64,000 nt of DNA from an uncultured Candidatus Nitrosopumilus sp. (GTDB lineage Archaea > Thermoproteota > Nitrososphaeria > Nitrososphaerales > Nitrosopumilaceae). Location: the NCBI GenBank assembly GCA_951812645.1, contig CATOSM010000001.1:723560-787559 (forward strand), read 5' to 3'. The position numbers and the translations under genes are program-made. The notes under the pieces are model-generated. The model did no database searches and had not been told where the DNA came from. It saw only the letters and a list, made by a program, of their open reading frames with translations. Numbering within the stretch: the stretch's first letter is position 1; each line of letters begins with the position of its first letter. This document shows positions 8,307 through 16,123 of the stretch, one piece after another.

Positions 8307-8993
8307 TCAAGAGTCATGCAATGTTTTTTGGTTAGATTTTTTTGCAAGTTTACTCTTTGAATCCAAAGTTTTCTTGATCTTTTTGGCACGAGCCTCACCC
8401 AAACCCTCAACTTTTGCCAATTCGGCGGCAGTAGCACTGAAAACTTTTAGAGGAGTTCCAAATTTTTCAAGCATTCGGACTGCAAATCTTTCTCCAATTC
8501 CAGGCAGGCTGCAAAGGACGGAGAGTTGCTGTTTTTCTATATCAGATGATTTTTTGATCTTTTTCAAATATGGTCCTTTAGGAGTGTCCTTTCTTGAACA
8601 CATGGATACCAATAATTTTGCGGTATGCGAAGCACTAGGAGTTGGGATTACAGGAATTTTAAAATCCAGAACCACCGTTGAGATTGCACCGTAAAAAATT
8701 AGAGGGTTTTCGGCAATTTCTTCAATCTCGTCAACGTTGCCCTCCATCAAAACGACAGGATGCTCAAAGTGTTCCTTTAATCTAGAGCATTGATCAAAAA
8801 GACGGCCATCGAAAATTGACGCCAATAGATCACGAATGCTTTTCCTCTCAACAATAGTTTCAGGGGCAACGATATAATCACCAATGGGCAATGTTTTCAT
8901 TTCAATATTCAATCCAATGGATTTTAGCAAATCAGGAATGCCGCTTTTTCTTTCACGTTCATCTACAATGATTCGAAGATCTTCTAATTTCAC
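8307..8993 (-). CDS. XPF/ERCC4-family structure-specific nuclease
   Basis: 228 aa, the short crenarchaeal/thaumarchaeal XPF form without a helicase domain. The ERCC4 nuclease core has VDERERKSGIP (from 10), GDY (38-40) and the catalytic ERKSIRD (49-55). Tandem HhH motifs lie near 150-215 (LCSLPGIGERFAVRMLEKFG, KVEGLGEARAKKIKK). It cuts 3'-flap and branched DNA in repair. The last residues QKTLHDS resemble a weak PCNA-interacting box without the usual aromatic pair. Converges on nob1 with a 14-nt gap. Confidence 0.92.
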   Translation of the reverse strand: MKLEDLRIIVDERERKSGIPDLLKSIGLNIEMKTLPIGDYIVAPETIVERKSIRDLLASIFDGRLFDQCSRLKEHFEHPVVLMEGNVDEIEEIAENPLIFYGAISTVVLDFKIPVIPTPSASHTAKLLVSMCSRKDTPKGPYLKKIKKSSDIEKQQLSVLCSLPGIGERFAVRMLEKFGTPLKVFSATAAELAKVEGLGEARAKKIKKTLDSKSKLAKKSNQKTLHDS

Positions 8994-9045
8994 AATATCA
9001 TCTAAGAATAATTGCTAATATCTGTATGAAATTGTGTAAAAGAGG

Positions 9046-9450
9046 CTATTTTCTGGGATTGTCTTCCACAGGAGGGGAATTCGGAGGCGCGTTCCCAGAA
9101 TTACTCTTCATAAGTTCGGTGATTTTTGCCTCTTGTTCTTTGAGGGTTTCTTTTAGGCGTGTTTCTTGTTTTTCAAGAACAGTGCCACGGGTTTTAGTTA
9201 ATTCAATTCGTTCTTCAAGTTCATCAATCAATTCCTGTTTTTTTGATTTAATCAAGACAGTGCCAGCTTGCTTAAAGACAGCATCACCATCAGCAACCTT
9301 TTTTAATTCTTCAAGAGCTTTTTCAGTTTCTGCTTTTTCAATTTCAAGATGTTGTTTTTGAGTCACAATGGATTGTAGGCTTTGTTGGGATTGCTGCATT
9401 TTCATCAATTGTTCTTGAAGCCATGGTGGCACTTGCTGTCCTGCTGACAT
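9046..9450 (-). CDS. pfdB: Prefoldin beta subunit
   Basis: 134 aa. Two long coiled-coil helices flank a beta-hairpin region (VADGDAVFKQAGTVLIKSKKQELIDEL), exactly the prefoldin beta layout. The C-terminal tail is Pro/Asn-rich. It forms a hexameric chaperone with prefoldin alpha, holding unfolded proteins for the thermosome. In many archaea pfdB follows pcc1 at the end of the exosome superoperon; here pcc1 is 6.2 kb away beyond a block of insertion sequences. Confidence 0.92.
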   Translation of the reverse strand: MSAGQQVPPWLQEQLMKMQQSQQSLQSIVTQKQHLEIEKAETEKALEELKKVADGDAVFKQAGTVLIKSKKQELIDELEERIELTKTRGTVLEKQETRLKETLKEQEAKITELMKSNSGNAPPNSPPVEDNPRK

Positions 9451-9528
9451 GATTAGTCAAAAAATTTGTTTCGTTATATTCTTACCGGACACCGAAAATG
9501 CCCCCTTAGGGATGTGCTAAGCACGAGT

Positions 9529-9711
9529 CTATTCAGAACAAGAAACAAGTGAAATTGTATGACCTGAAAGCCGGTTTCCCCCATGATTCTGTCTAAAGCA
9601 GCAGTGGGTCCCCACATTACCACAGCAACACTGAATTGCATTGCAAATTTCTGGAATATGTGGACAGCCTACAGCGCAAGAATGATCTTCAGGATCTTCC
9701 ACAACTTCCAA
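9529..9711 (-). CDS. Possible Cys-rich small protein
   Basis: 60 aa from a TTG. The sequence contains HSCAVGCPHIPEICNAIQCC, then a further CGNVGTHCCF, giving very high Cys density in about 40 residues; the last 20 look less constrained. The frame is open a few codons further up to a stop, with no better start. It may be a real metal-binding microprotein or the remnant of a gene cut during IS invasion of this region. Family not recognised. Confidence 0.35.
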   Translation of the reverse strand: MEVVEDPEDHSCAVGCPHIPEICNAIQCCCGNVGTHCCFRQNHGGNRLSGHTISLVSCSE

Positions 9712-9823
9712 TTCACAAGTAATCTGTCAATAACGCGTTGCTAGGCAAGATCTAAATTAAGAGACTCTGTTTGAGGATTTGATTGCGGGTAAACTACAGT
9801 TTTGCAAAGAATGCCATTTGTGC

Positions 9824-9958
9824 TCACTGCAACCGTTTCATCAAATCGTCTGCACCATTAAAAACCACAGGCTCCCCCAACTTGCCACCTTTACGTCGGT
9901 GATCCCATTCTAAGAAGGTATGAACTTTTTGTGTAGTCCAATCAGGATTTACTTGCAT
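9824..9958 (-). CDS. 44-aa hypothetical protein beside IS
   Basis: ATG at 9958 to TGA at 9824. The product MQVNPDWTTQKVHTFLEWDH... is basic and soluble (HRRKGGKLGEP in the middle) and ends at MKRLQ. Codon use looks protein-like. Its start lies about 8 bp from the IS end at 9966, so the IS may have removed its promoter. Family unknown. Confidence 0.4.
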   Translation of the reverse strand: MQVNPDWTTQKVHTFLEWDHRRKGGKLGEPVVFNGADDLMKRLQ

Positions 9959-9967
9959 ATTACCAAC

Positions 9968-10432
9968 TCATCTTAAAACCCTGCAATACATCAAAAATGA
10001 CGCAATGCTAACCAGCCAGAGATAATTTCCCGCGTTTCTTTCACATCTGATTCTTGTTCTGTGAAACCCGTTTTTCAGCCAGGCAAAGAACCTTTCCACC
10101 ACAAACCCTGTCCTGTCGTAACTGTCCTTGCCTGCATCATCATCTGCCGTCCTGCTGTTTTTTCTAAAAGGAATGCACGGAATGATGTTTCTTGATCTTA
10201 CATAACTGCGAATTGGTTTTGAACCGTATCCCCTGTCTGCATAGACTGAAACTATCTGTTCCATCATGGAATCATCTGCAAAATCCGAAATTAATTCCAT
10301 CACATCTGCAAATCTTGTACTGTCGTAAATGTCTGCAGGGCTCATTACAACTGATATTGGCAGGCCGGTACCGTCTACTGCAACATGTAATTTCGTGCCT
10401 GTGACTCTCTTGAACCCGTCAAATCCGATCAC
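9968..10432 (-). CDS. IS5-like transposase, orfB (DDE catalytic part)
   Basis: 154 aa from a GTG. It contains the IS5/IS427-type core: GFDGFKRVTGTKLHVAVDG, LPISVVMSPADIYDSTRF, VYADRGYGSKPIRSYV and the C-terminal VVERFFAWLKNGFHRTRIRCER motif (YREK-like region with the last acidic residue). It overlaps orfA by 4 nt in the -1 frame. The overlap lies just after CCCTAAAAAAGGGG on the coding strand, a run suited to -1 slippage, so the active enzyme is probably an orfA-orfB fusion. Stop lies in the terminal repeat. Confidence 0.85.
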   Translation of the reverse strand: MIGFDGFKRVTGTKLHVAVDGTGLPISVVMSPADIYDSTRFADVMELISDFADDSMMEQIVSVYADRGYGSKPIRSYVRSRNIIPCIPFRKNSRTADDDAGKDSYDRTGFVVERFFAWLKNGFHRTRIRCERNAGNYLWLVSIASFLMYCRVLR

Positions 10433-10761
10433 ATCGCCCCTTTTTTAGGGGGAACTATCGATGAATCAATCGATATCTTTTGCAGGTTGGTTCTGTCTTG
10501 CCTGTGTGCTGTTTTCATTGGACTGGATGGAATCCTTTTCCACACGTCTTTTTTCTGCAAAACCTGAAACCTTCTGTGTGCTGATGGTTTGGAGCCATAC
10601 TGTATGGGCAGGTCAGTCGGCCTGCAACCGGTAACCAGTACAGACATGACTGCGTTTATTGCGGTTCTGTCATCTTCCCTGGGCCTTCCCGTTTTGGCCG
10701 GTCTTGGAAGATGTTTCTCTGTTGTGTGCCATTGCGAGTCTGTCATTTTTGTAAATTTCAT
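10429..10761 (-). CDS. IS5-like transposase, orfA (N-terminal DUF4096-type part)
   Basis: 110 aa. It begins MKFTKMTDSQWHTTEKHLPR and contains KTGRPREDDRTAINAVMSVLVTGC, the conserved N-terminal DNA-binding region of IS5/IS427 transposases, then RFQVLQKKDVWKRI. It ends SIVPPKKGAM at the A6G4 run where frameshifting into orfB is expected. Intact in this copy. Confidence 0.82.
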   Translation of the reverse strand: MKFTKMTDSQWHTTEKHLPRPAKTGRPREDDRTAINAVMSVLVTGCRPTDLPIQYGSKPSAHRRFQVLQKKDVWKRIPSSPMKTAHRQDRTNLQKISIDSSIVPPKKGAM

Positions 10762-11026
10762 CAGAATGTGTTGTGTTTGGTAATGGATAGATCCAGAGAG
10801 TCATCAGAATTTGTCTGAATGGCTGGTCTTGGGATAAGTTCGATATCTTTGGATCAAGGGATGATAATGGCACGATGATAAAAAAATCACGAAAAAACAT
10901 TCTCTGCTTTGCTAGAACTGGAAAAAGTTCAAAATCCCCATTGAGAAAATTTAGATGATTTTTTATCCGACATTAAATTCTAACTTTTCAGAACAACTAA
11001 AGCAAGTATTAGTTGATTGTTTTTGT

Positions 11027-11097
11027 GGGCCTGTAGTTTAATGGCAGAATGTTCGGCTATCAACTGAAGGGTATGGATCCGATTCCCAGCAGGTCCA
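11027..11097 (+). tRNA. tRNA-like gene, probably a decayed tRNA-Gly
   Basis: The acceptor stem GGGCCTG (11027-11033) pairs with CAGGTCC (11090-11096). The D arm TAGTTTAATGGCAGAATG is typical of tRNA-Gly. Anticodon stem TTCGG/CTGAA closes a 7-nt loop CTATCAA. The loop would read AUC, an anticodon archaea do not normally use. The T arm is poor: GGATCCGATTCCC lacks the TTCRA core and its stem has two mismatches. A tRNA-Gly(UCC) origin with two anticodon changes fits best. It lies inside the IS cluster. Confidence 0.5.
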
Positions 11098-11146
11098 CAA
11101 ATGTTTAATTATCAGAATATTCTAGCAATGAGTAGTTGATAGCCGA

Positions 11147-11175
11147 GTTAGTTCACCGTTGAACTGACCTTTTTT
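11147..11175 (+). terminator. Hairpin plus T-run
   Basis: GTTAGTTCA (11147-11155), loop CCGT, TGAACTGAC (11160-11168): a 9-bp stem with one G-T pair, followed after one base by six T. It looks like an intrinsic terminator for an RNA running rightward through the tRNA-like gene. Archaeal termination needs mainly the T-run, so the hairpin may have another function. Confidence 0.5.
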
Positions 11176-11314
11176 CTATTTTTTAGCAAACTTTAACTGG
11201 GTTTCAATACTTGGAAATGCAACCCAATTTAGATCACAGACTAGTCACTGTTTCATCAGTTAAACAACGAATCCGGATAGAAAAAGTTGATGAAAGTGTA
11301 CTGTCCCATCAAGT

Positions 11315-11596
11315 GTGAATTACCCTGATGATTTTTCTGCACACACCAATCATTACACGACTGATGCATTTGAAAATATCGCTAAAATAGCGTGCACAGC
11401 ATTGTTGTTTTCCACTTCACAGAAAAGCGATGTCCTGTACAGTTCAGACGACATCCATCACCTCATCATGGAATGCTGTCTTGGCAACTGTCACACTGAA
11501 CCAGCTGCAGAAAAACTAAAGATATTGACTGATGCACAATTCCATCAGGCTCTTGGGTTGGAAAGCAGATTGCAAAAATACGTCAAGAAAAAATGA
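11315..11596 (+). CDS. Hypothetical protein, possible transposase N-terminal fragment
   Basis: 93 aa from a GTG. There is no signal peptide or TM. The segment LIMECCLGNCHTEPAAEKLK followed by LTDAQFHQALGLESRL resembles the N-terminal part of some DDE transposases, where a helix with spaced A/N and an EEAA-LK motif precedes a target-number segment. It lacks any catalytic domain and is followed by a degenerate IS. It could equally be an orphan chromosomal protein. Not recognised. Confidence 0.4.
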   Translation: MNYPDDFSAHTNHYTTDAFENIAKIACTALLFSTSQKSDVLYSSDDIHHLIMECCLGNCHTEPAAEKLKILTDAQFHQALGLESRLQKYVKKK

Positions 11597-11636
11597 CCGT
11601 AAGCTTGTCAGATGGAATCGATCAAACAGTATCATC

Positions 11637-11999
11637 GACTCATCTCAAAACCCTCCAATGCATCAAAAATGATGCAAGGTAAACAAATGCAAGATAGTTG
11701 CCACATTTCTTTTCGCATATGATTCTTGTTTTGTGAAAACCATTCTTCAGCCGGGCAAAGAATCTCCCCACAACGTCTCTGACCGGATTGTACTTTTTGT
11801 ATGGTTTATTTTCAGGGAATTTGCCATTATTCTTAAACGTAGTGCATGCAATCAGATTTCTGTCTTTCAAACAATTTCTGATGGCGTTACTGTATCCCTT
11901 GTCTGCATAAACTACAACAACCTCTTTAATCAGCAGATGGAAAAGTAACTCACCGTACGCATTCCAAACGATACTTTGTTTTGTCTGAAAACCAATCAA
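11637..11999 (-). pseudogene. Degenerate IS5-like transposase fragment
   Basis: A frame of 119 aa keeps VVVVYADKGYSNAIRNCLKDRNLIACTTFKNN and VVGRFFARLKNGFHKTRIICEKKCGNYLAFVYLASFLMHWRVLR, matching the C-terminal half of the orfB at 9968-10432. The N-terminal half is replaced by unrelated sequence. The outer end (A/G)ACTCATCTCAAAACC at 11637-11652 is recognisable as a terminal repeat; the other end is not. Inactive remnant. Confidence 0.75.
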
Positions 12000-12037
12000 T
12001 GCATGTTTTTAGTAGGCATAAAATTGGCAATATCGTG

Positions 12038-12600
12038 AACTTATCCTAAAGCCCTCCAATGCATCATGATGCATGCCAGATACACAAATCAAGACAGTCA
12101 TCACAGTTCCCTTCGTATCTGACTGCCGTCCTGTGAAGTCCGCACTTGAGCCATACAAGGAACCGCTCTACGACAAACCCTGTCTTGCCATGATGTTTTT
12201 GATTCCTATTTTGTGCAACGTTCTTTGAGTTCTTTTTGTATGGAATGCAACAGTCAATCCCATGGGATCTCAGATAGTTTCTGATGTATGCCGCATCGTA
12301 TCCCCTGTCGGCATACGCTGAGATGATCTGCCGTATCAAACCATCATCTGCAGGTTCTGAGATGTCTTCTGACACACCAATGAATTTTAGTCATTGGCAT
12401 TTGCAGAGATGGCCTTATTTGGATTGGCAGTCCTGTCATGTTTGCTGTAGCGTGAATCTTGGTACCCAGGATCTTCCTGAACCCGTCATATCCTGTTTTG
12501 TCCCCCCTTTTTTGGCGGCAATTGAGGATGAATCAACTGAAATTTTTTTGCAGGCAAATCCGTTCCTGTCTGTGTGCAGACCTGATTGGTTCTGATAGAA
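12038..12600 (-). pseudogene. Degenerate IS5-like (type B) transposase remnant
   Basis: The terminal repeat AACTTATCCTAAAGCC starts at 12038. A frame at 12064-12375 encodes ISAYADRGYDAAYIRNYLRSHGIDCCIPYKKNSKNVAQN and TGFVVERFLVWLKCGLHRTAVRYE, close to the transposase of the type B IS at 48499. Further right, pieces of the upstream part (SSIAAKKGGTKQDMTGSGRSWVP) persist in other frames. Frameshifts and missing segments make it inactive. Confidence 0.75.
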
Positions 12601-12828
12601 TCCTTTTCCGTATTGATCAGCTGCTGCCAAAAAGGGGGGGTTATGATGCGGCATATATCGGAGACTTGCAGATGTCACGGAATCAGATGCTGCATTCCCT
12701 ACAGGAAGAATTCCAGATTCGTTGTGCCAGGGAATGTGCAAAAGGGGTACGGCAAGGCAGGGTTTGCCGTTGAGAGGTTTCCTTGCCTGGCTCAGGTACG
12801 GGTTGGGAAGAACTGTGGCAAGGCATGA
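12586..12828 (+). pseudogene. Inverted fragment of a type B transposase
   Basis: On the opposite strand to the preceding remnant, translated pieces read YDAAYI-like sequence, then CHGIRCCIPYRKNSRFVVPGN and YGKAGFAVERFPCLAQV, all recognisable parts of the same transposase C-terminal half. The join at a C/G-rich run (AAAAAGGGGGGG) near 12635 suggests an inverted partial copy landed or recombined here. The following sequence to about 12990 looks like further IS debris without an intact gene. Confidence 0.65.
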
Positions 12829-12994
12829 AAAGAAACTGTGGGAACCATCCCGGATCAGTCCTGCCTGGCATGCATCATGATGTATTGGGATGAGTCGGTT
12901 ATGTTTTTGCCAAGTCCGTGACATATCCTATTGCGGCATCATGGCAAAAAGGGAAAACATGGCTGCCGTACCATGGGGCCATGCAGTCGGATCT

Positions 12995-14659
12995 CTAGCT
13001 GCAGGTTGCTGAATACGTTACGGATTCCATGATGGTGACATCTGCACCCGTTGCAACGCCGGTAAGGTCAAGCACAAAGCCGACCAGTGCAGAATCAGAA
13101 GATTCTGAGTCTGGAAGCGTATTTGGTCCGGTAAAGTTGCGATTATCAAAGGTGATGCCGGCCGTACCAGCGTTGATAGTGCTATAGGATGCCGAACTGG
13201 TGACGTCAGTGCCGACCTTGGATACGGCATCAGGAAGGGCAGAGCCGTCAGGCTTTAGCCATCCGGTAGAGGTAAACTTTATTCCTCCAAGATCCTGGTT
13301 GCCGGCATTTTTGATTTGGTTTTGTACGATACTGGACGTGGCGCCGTATTTTGCGTCATCAAAGTCCATGATGTAGCTTCCAAGGGATATGGAGCACACG
13401 TCTGATACGGCAAGGTCTGCTATTGACTTTTGTAATGTCCCCTTGCCGTCATCTACCAGCACCATGCGTTCAGGATCACCATAGTAGGGATTGTAATGTA
13501 CGTCTCCGGACAATATTGCCGTAAAGTCAGGCGTTGCTGTCCCGTAATAGTTGTGCGTTGCAACCATCACGCCCACTGCCCGGTTGATAATATCAAAGCC
13601 CTTTATGTTATCAAAGGTGTTATGGGTAAATCTGTTTGTCTTGTCAATCTTTGTTGCTTCATCAGTTATATGCAGAGGATTTTTGGTATTACCCAGTTCT
13701 TGTGGAGATACCCCACATTTTCCCGTACAAAAGACAATTCCGTTATTGCCGCCAGAGATGGTGTTGTTACCAACGGTAACATGAGACATGGGCTCTTCTC
13801 CCCCTAACCCGATAGCTCCTCGCAGGGTATCGTCTTTGACTCCATTAAGGAATTCTAGCGTATTGCTTGCATTATGTATGTGATTGTCAAGAACCCTTAT
13901 GTGCTCAACTGCTCGAAAACCAATTGCAGAGGCAGGAAGATTTGAGATTGTGTTGTCCTGTATCAGAATATTTTCACCCTTAACAACGCTTATTCCTGCC
14001 CATGTCGTAGTATCAATGGTGTTGCCGGTAATGTTGGAATTATGCAGGCCGCCTGCGTTTGAGGTAAGCATAACAAAATACATTGCAGTCTTTAATGCCT
14101 TGGCCTTTTGATCAAGAGTTGATCCGGGAGCGTAAAACGTTCCAATGTTCTTAAACACGTTATCTGTCACAGTCAGGTTTTGTATCAGAGTGTTAGGTTT
14201 GTTGTACGTATATAGTCCATGGCCTCTAGTGTCTGCAAACGTGTTGTTGTGTATTGTTACATCAGATGCAGTTGTCCCAATAGCTATTGTATAGCCATGT
14301 GTGGTATTCTTAAACGTGATACCCTTTATGGTAACATCATCAGAAAATACATCAATCCGAGATGCCCCACTAAGGATTACCCTTTCATTTGCAGCAGGCT
14401 CTATTGTCAACGGTTTTTCAATAGCCATGTAATTTTCAACATAAGTTCCAGCTGAGATGGATATGGTATCACCTGGATTTGCTGCTGCAATTGCAGGCTT
14501 TATTTTCTTAAATATTGCCGGATCGTTACATACGCCATTGTTATCGTCATCCTGACATGATGCATCCACAGTAACTGCATGTGCGGAAGGAACCGCAACC
14601 AGCATGGCAAGTGCCGCAATCATAAACATCGTATATTGTAAGGTGGTGAATTTTCTCAT
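12995..14659 (-). CDS. Secreted right-handed beta-helix (PbH1 repeat) protein
   Basis: 554 aa from the ATG at 14659 (MRKFTTLQYTMFM). The ATG at 14737 would add 26 charged residues before the signal peptide and is rejected. A Sec signal ends near PSAHA|VTV. Residues from about 20 (Asp-rich DDDNNGVCND) to 370 form parallel beta-helix coils with many VTIHNNTF, NILIQDNTISNL, IRVLDNHIHNAS units. The last 150 residues look like a separate beta domain ending near SVTYSATCS. Likely exported and cell-surface or extracellular, as carbohydrate-binding, lyase-like or NosD-like proteins are. No catalytic site is clear. It lies inside the IS cluster. A TTTTATTTTAA promoter-like stretch lies near 14771-14786. 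Confidence 0.82.
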   Translation of the reverse strand: MRKFTTLQYTMFMIAALAMLVAVPSAHAVTVDASCQDDDNNGVCNDPAIFKKIKPAIAAANPGDTISISAGTYVENYMAIEKPLTIEPAANERVILSGASRIDVFSDDVTIKGITFKNTTHGYTIAIGTTASDVTIHNNTFADTRGHGLYTYNKPNTLIQNLTVTDNVFKNIGTFYAPGSTLDQKAKALKTAMYFVMLTSNAGGLHNSNITGNTIDTTTWAGISVVKGENILIQDNTISNLPASAIGFRAVEHIRVLDNHIHNASNTLEFLNGVKDDTLRGAIGLGGEEPMSHVTVGNNTISGGNNGIVFCTGKCGVSPQELGNTKNPLHITDEATKIDKTNRFTHNTFDNIKGFDIINRAVGVMVATHNYYGTATPDFTAILSGDVHYNPYYGDPERMVLVDDGKGTLQKSIADLAVSDVCSISLGSYIMDFDDAKYGATSSIVQNQIKNAGNQDLGGIKFTSTGWLKPDGSALPDAVSKVGTDVTSSASYSTINAGTAGITFDNRNFTGPNTLPDSESSDSALVGFVLDLTGVATGADVTIMESVTYSATCS

Positions 14660-14804
14660 GGAATACCTGTGATCAGAGGGGTTAATAAACCGTTGGTTCT
14701 GCAGAGGCCGTGTGTTTTTGGCCCAGATGTGATGCATTCTAGCTGGGTTTCCCTGTGTGGGATCACCTTTTTTTAAAATAAAAGTATCTAAAACTTTTTC
14801 AATG

Positions 14805-15161
14805 TTATGCTTTGAACAATGTGATGACTTTAATTTTCGATACGAGTCTAGTTTTTAGTAGGCAGCAGTTGAGATCATGCAAAGGCAGTTTTGTAGATAA
14901 CAGACTTTCTTTAGAAATATCCGAAATGTTTTCTTTCCAAACAGGAAAATGCTCAGATTGATTCGGTTTTCTTGGATGGAATCCATTTCTCAGAAGGGAT
15001 GGTTCAGGGTTGTCAAAAGGATCTGCTGCTGGAATTTTTGGAAGAATATCATACTGTCCCCACATTCCATTGGTTTCAACAATTTGTTTTAATTCGCTAA
15101 ATTCTGATATTGTTTTATTTTCAGAACCAGATCTACGTTTTATCAAAATATAGGCCTGCAT
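14805..15161 (-). pseudogene. Truncated AsnC/Lrp ligand-binding (RAM) domain protein
   Basis: From an ATG at 15161 the product starts MQAYILIKRRSGSENKTISE and continues ELKQIVETNGMWGQYDILPK, matching the first half of stand-alone AsnC-type RAM domains, which bind small ligands such as amino acids. After YDI the expected second half is missing and the sequence becomes unrelated (IPAADPFDNPEPSLLRN...). The frame extends upstream into the 275-bp IS derivative, but those residues come from the IS. Probably a broken gene. Confidence 0.6.
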
Positions 15162-15197
15162 GTCATTTGATCCTAGAAGAATTTCCCAGTTAACGCG

Positions 15198-15472
15198 AAC
15201 TTGTCCTGAAACCCTCCAGTACGCCATTGCTTACTTGTCATGCATCATCCCGACCTGCAACCGGCTGTTAAGACAGACAAAATTCCGTTGATTGCATTTG
15301 TATCATTGCATCCCGGCCTTTCAGTTTTGGCAGGTTTTGGCAGTCTGATGCAGCTGTGTTCCGTTGAGTGTCTCGCATGTCTTTGTGAGTCATGAAGGAT
15401 GCATCGGCAGGGTCATTCTTGGATCCCGATTGTCATGAATTATCTACAAAGTGATCGGTTTTGGGATGAGTT
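15198..15472. mobile_element. 275-bp internally deleted IS derivative (MITE-like)
   Basis: The ends AACTTGTCCTGAAACC (15198-15213) and GGTTTTGGGATGAGTT (15457-15472) are imperfect inverted repeats of the type B IS. The right part is closely similar to 49200-49449, including CATCGGCAGGGTCATTCTTG. All of orfB is missing. It cannot encode transposase and could move only if mobilised by a full copy. Confidence 0.75.
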
Positions 15473-15680
15473 GCGTACAAATTATTTTAGATGCAACATT
15501 GCATGCATGTACAGTTTCTTCTTTGTCGCGTGCCATAGTATCAATAGATGATTTATGCAATAAACCATTGAGAGATATTATTCTATCAATCTTTTTCTAT
15601 TGAATTTGTGTGATTCATTGATCAAATGACTGTCAGTTTGTGATCCAAATCGGGATGTCTGTTTATCATACGCTATTGTG

Positions 15681-15923
15681 TCAAATCTTTACCGACTCAA
15701 TTGAATCGTAGCTTGCTTGAATTAATCGAAGTGTAGAATTAAGGTTAGCTCGAAGATGAGTTATTTGTTCAGATTCAGCCAAAATAGTAATTTGTTTATC
15801 AAAAGATATCTTGGTTTTTACAGGATTTTCAGGATAAAATTCATTATCAGCATTTACAGAATCAAAAATTGCTTTTGTTTTATCTTTAGCGTCTACAGTG
15901 ATTTTTGCACTAAAGTTTAACAT
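15681..15923 (-). CDS. pcc1: KEOPS subunit Pcc1
   Basis: 80 aa, the typical Pcc1 size. MLNFSAKITVDAKDKTKAIFDSVNADNEFYP opens the fold. FDKQITILAESEQITHLRAN and LNSTLRLIQASYDSIESVKI close it (the LRANLNSTLR motif is diagnostic). Pcc1 dimerises in the KEOPS complex that makes t6A37 on ANN-decoding tRNAs. It overlaps the eL43 gene by 14 nt and ends the surviving exosome operon; prefoldin beta, its usual neighbour, lies beyond the IS cluster. Confidence 0.88.
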   Translation of the reverse strand: MLNFSAKITVDAKDKTKAIFDSVNADNEFYPENPVKTKISFDKQITILAESEQITHLRANLNSTLRLIQASYDSIESVKI

Positions 15924-16122
15924 CGTATGCTGTTCCAGCTATTTTATAGCTGCATTTCTTACAAGACCAAATTCCTACAGCGTCACGTCCAAATGTCTGT
16001 GAACCACATTCAGGACAGGTTCTTTTTTCCTTTAATTGCAAGTGGATTTTTGTATATTGTTTTCTAAGCTTAATTCCGTATCGAGCACCCAGTCCCTTTA
16101 GGGATTTTTTTGCTTTTGCCAT
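15910..16122 (-). CDS. rpl37ae: Ribosomal protein eL43 (L37Ae)
   Basis: 70 aa from MAKAKKSLKGLGARYG. A start five codons earlier (16137) is possible but adds non-conserved residues. The basic N-terminus is followed by a zinc finger CPECGSQTFGRDAVGIWSC with a final CxxC (SCKKC). Large-subunit protein; short, standard length. It lies between rrp42 and pcc1 as in most archaeal exosome operons. Confidence 0.93.
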   Translation of the reverse strand: MAKAKKSLKGLGARYGIKLRKQYTKIHLQLKEKRTCPECGSQTFGRDAVGIWSCKKCSYKIAGTAYDVKL

Positions 16123-16123
16123 T

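Larger units (their letters stand above)
9966..10840 (-). mobile_element. IS5-like insertion sequence, type A, copy 1
   Basis: About 875 bp. The left end is AACTCATCTTAAAACC. The right end GGTCTTGGGATAAGTT is an inverted copy matching 12 of 16 positions. It holds two overlapping frames (orfA and orfB) that together form a DDE transposase. A second copy with perfect 16-bp inverted ends lies at 35981-36844. The decayed right end suggests this copy is older or immobile. Confidence 0.85.

Noticed and set aside
14660..14737. Longer N-terminus for the beta-helix protein
   Set aside because: Adds 26 residues with charges before a perfectly placed signal peptide; the ATG at 14659 is far better.
15162..15227. 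Longer N-terminus for the AsnC-like fragment
   Set aside because: The extra residues (MAYWRVSGQ...) are translated from the terminal part of the IS derivative, not from the gene.
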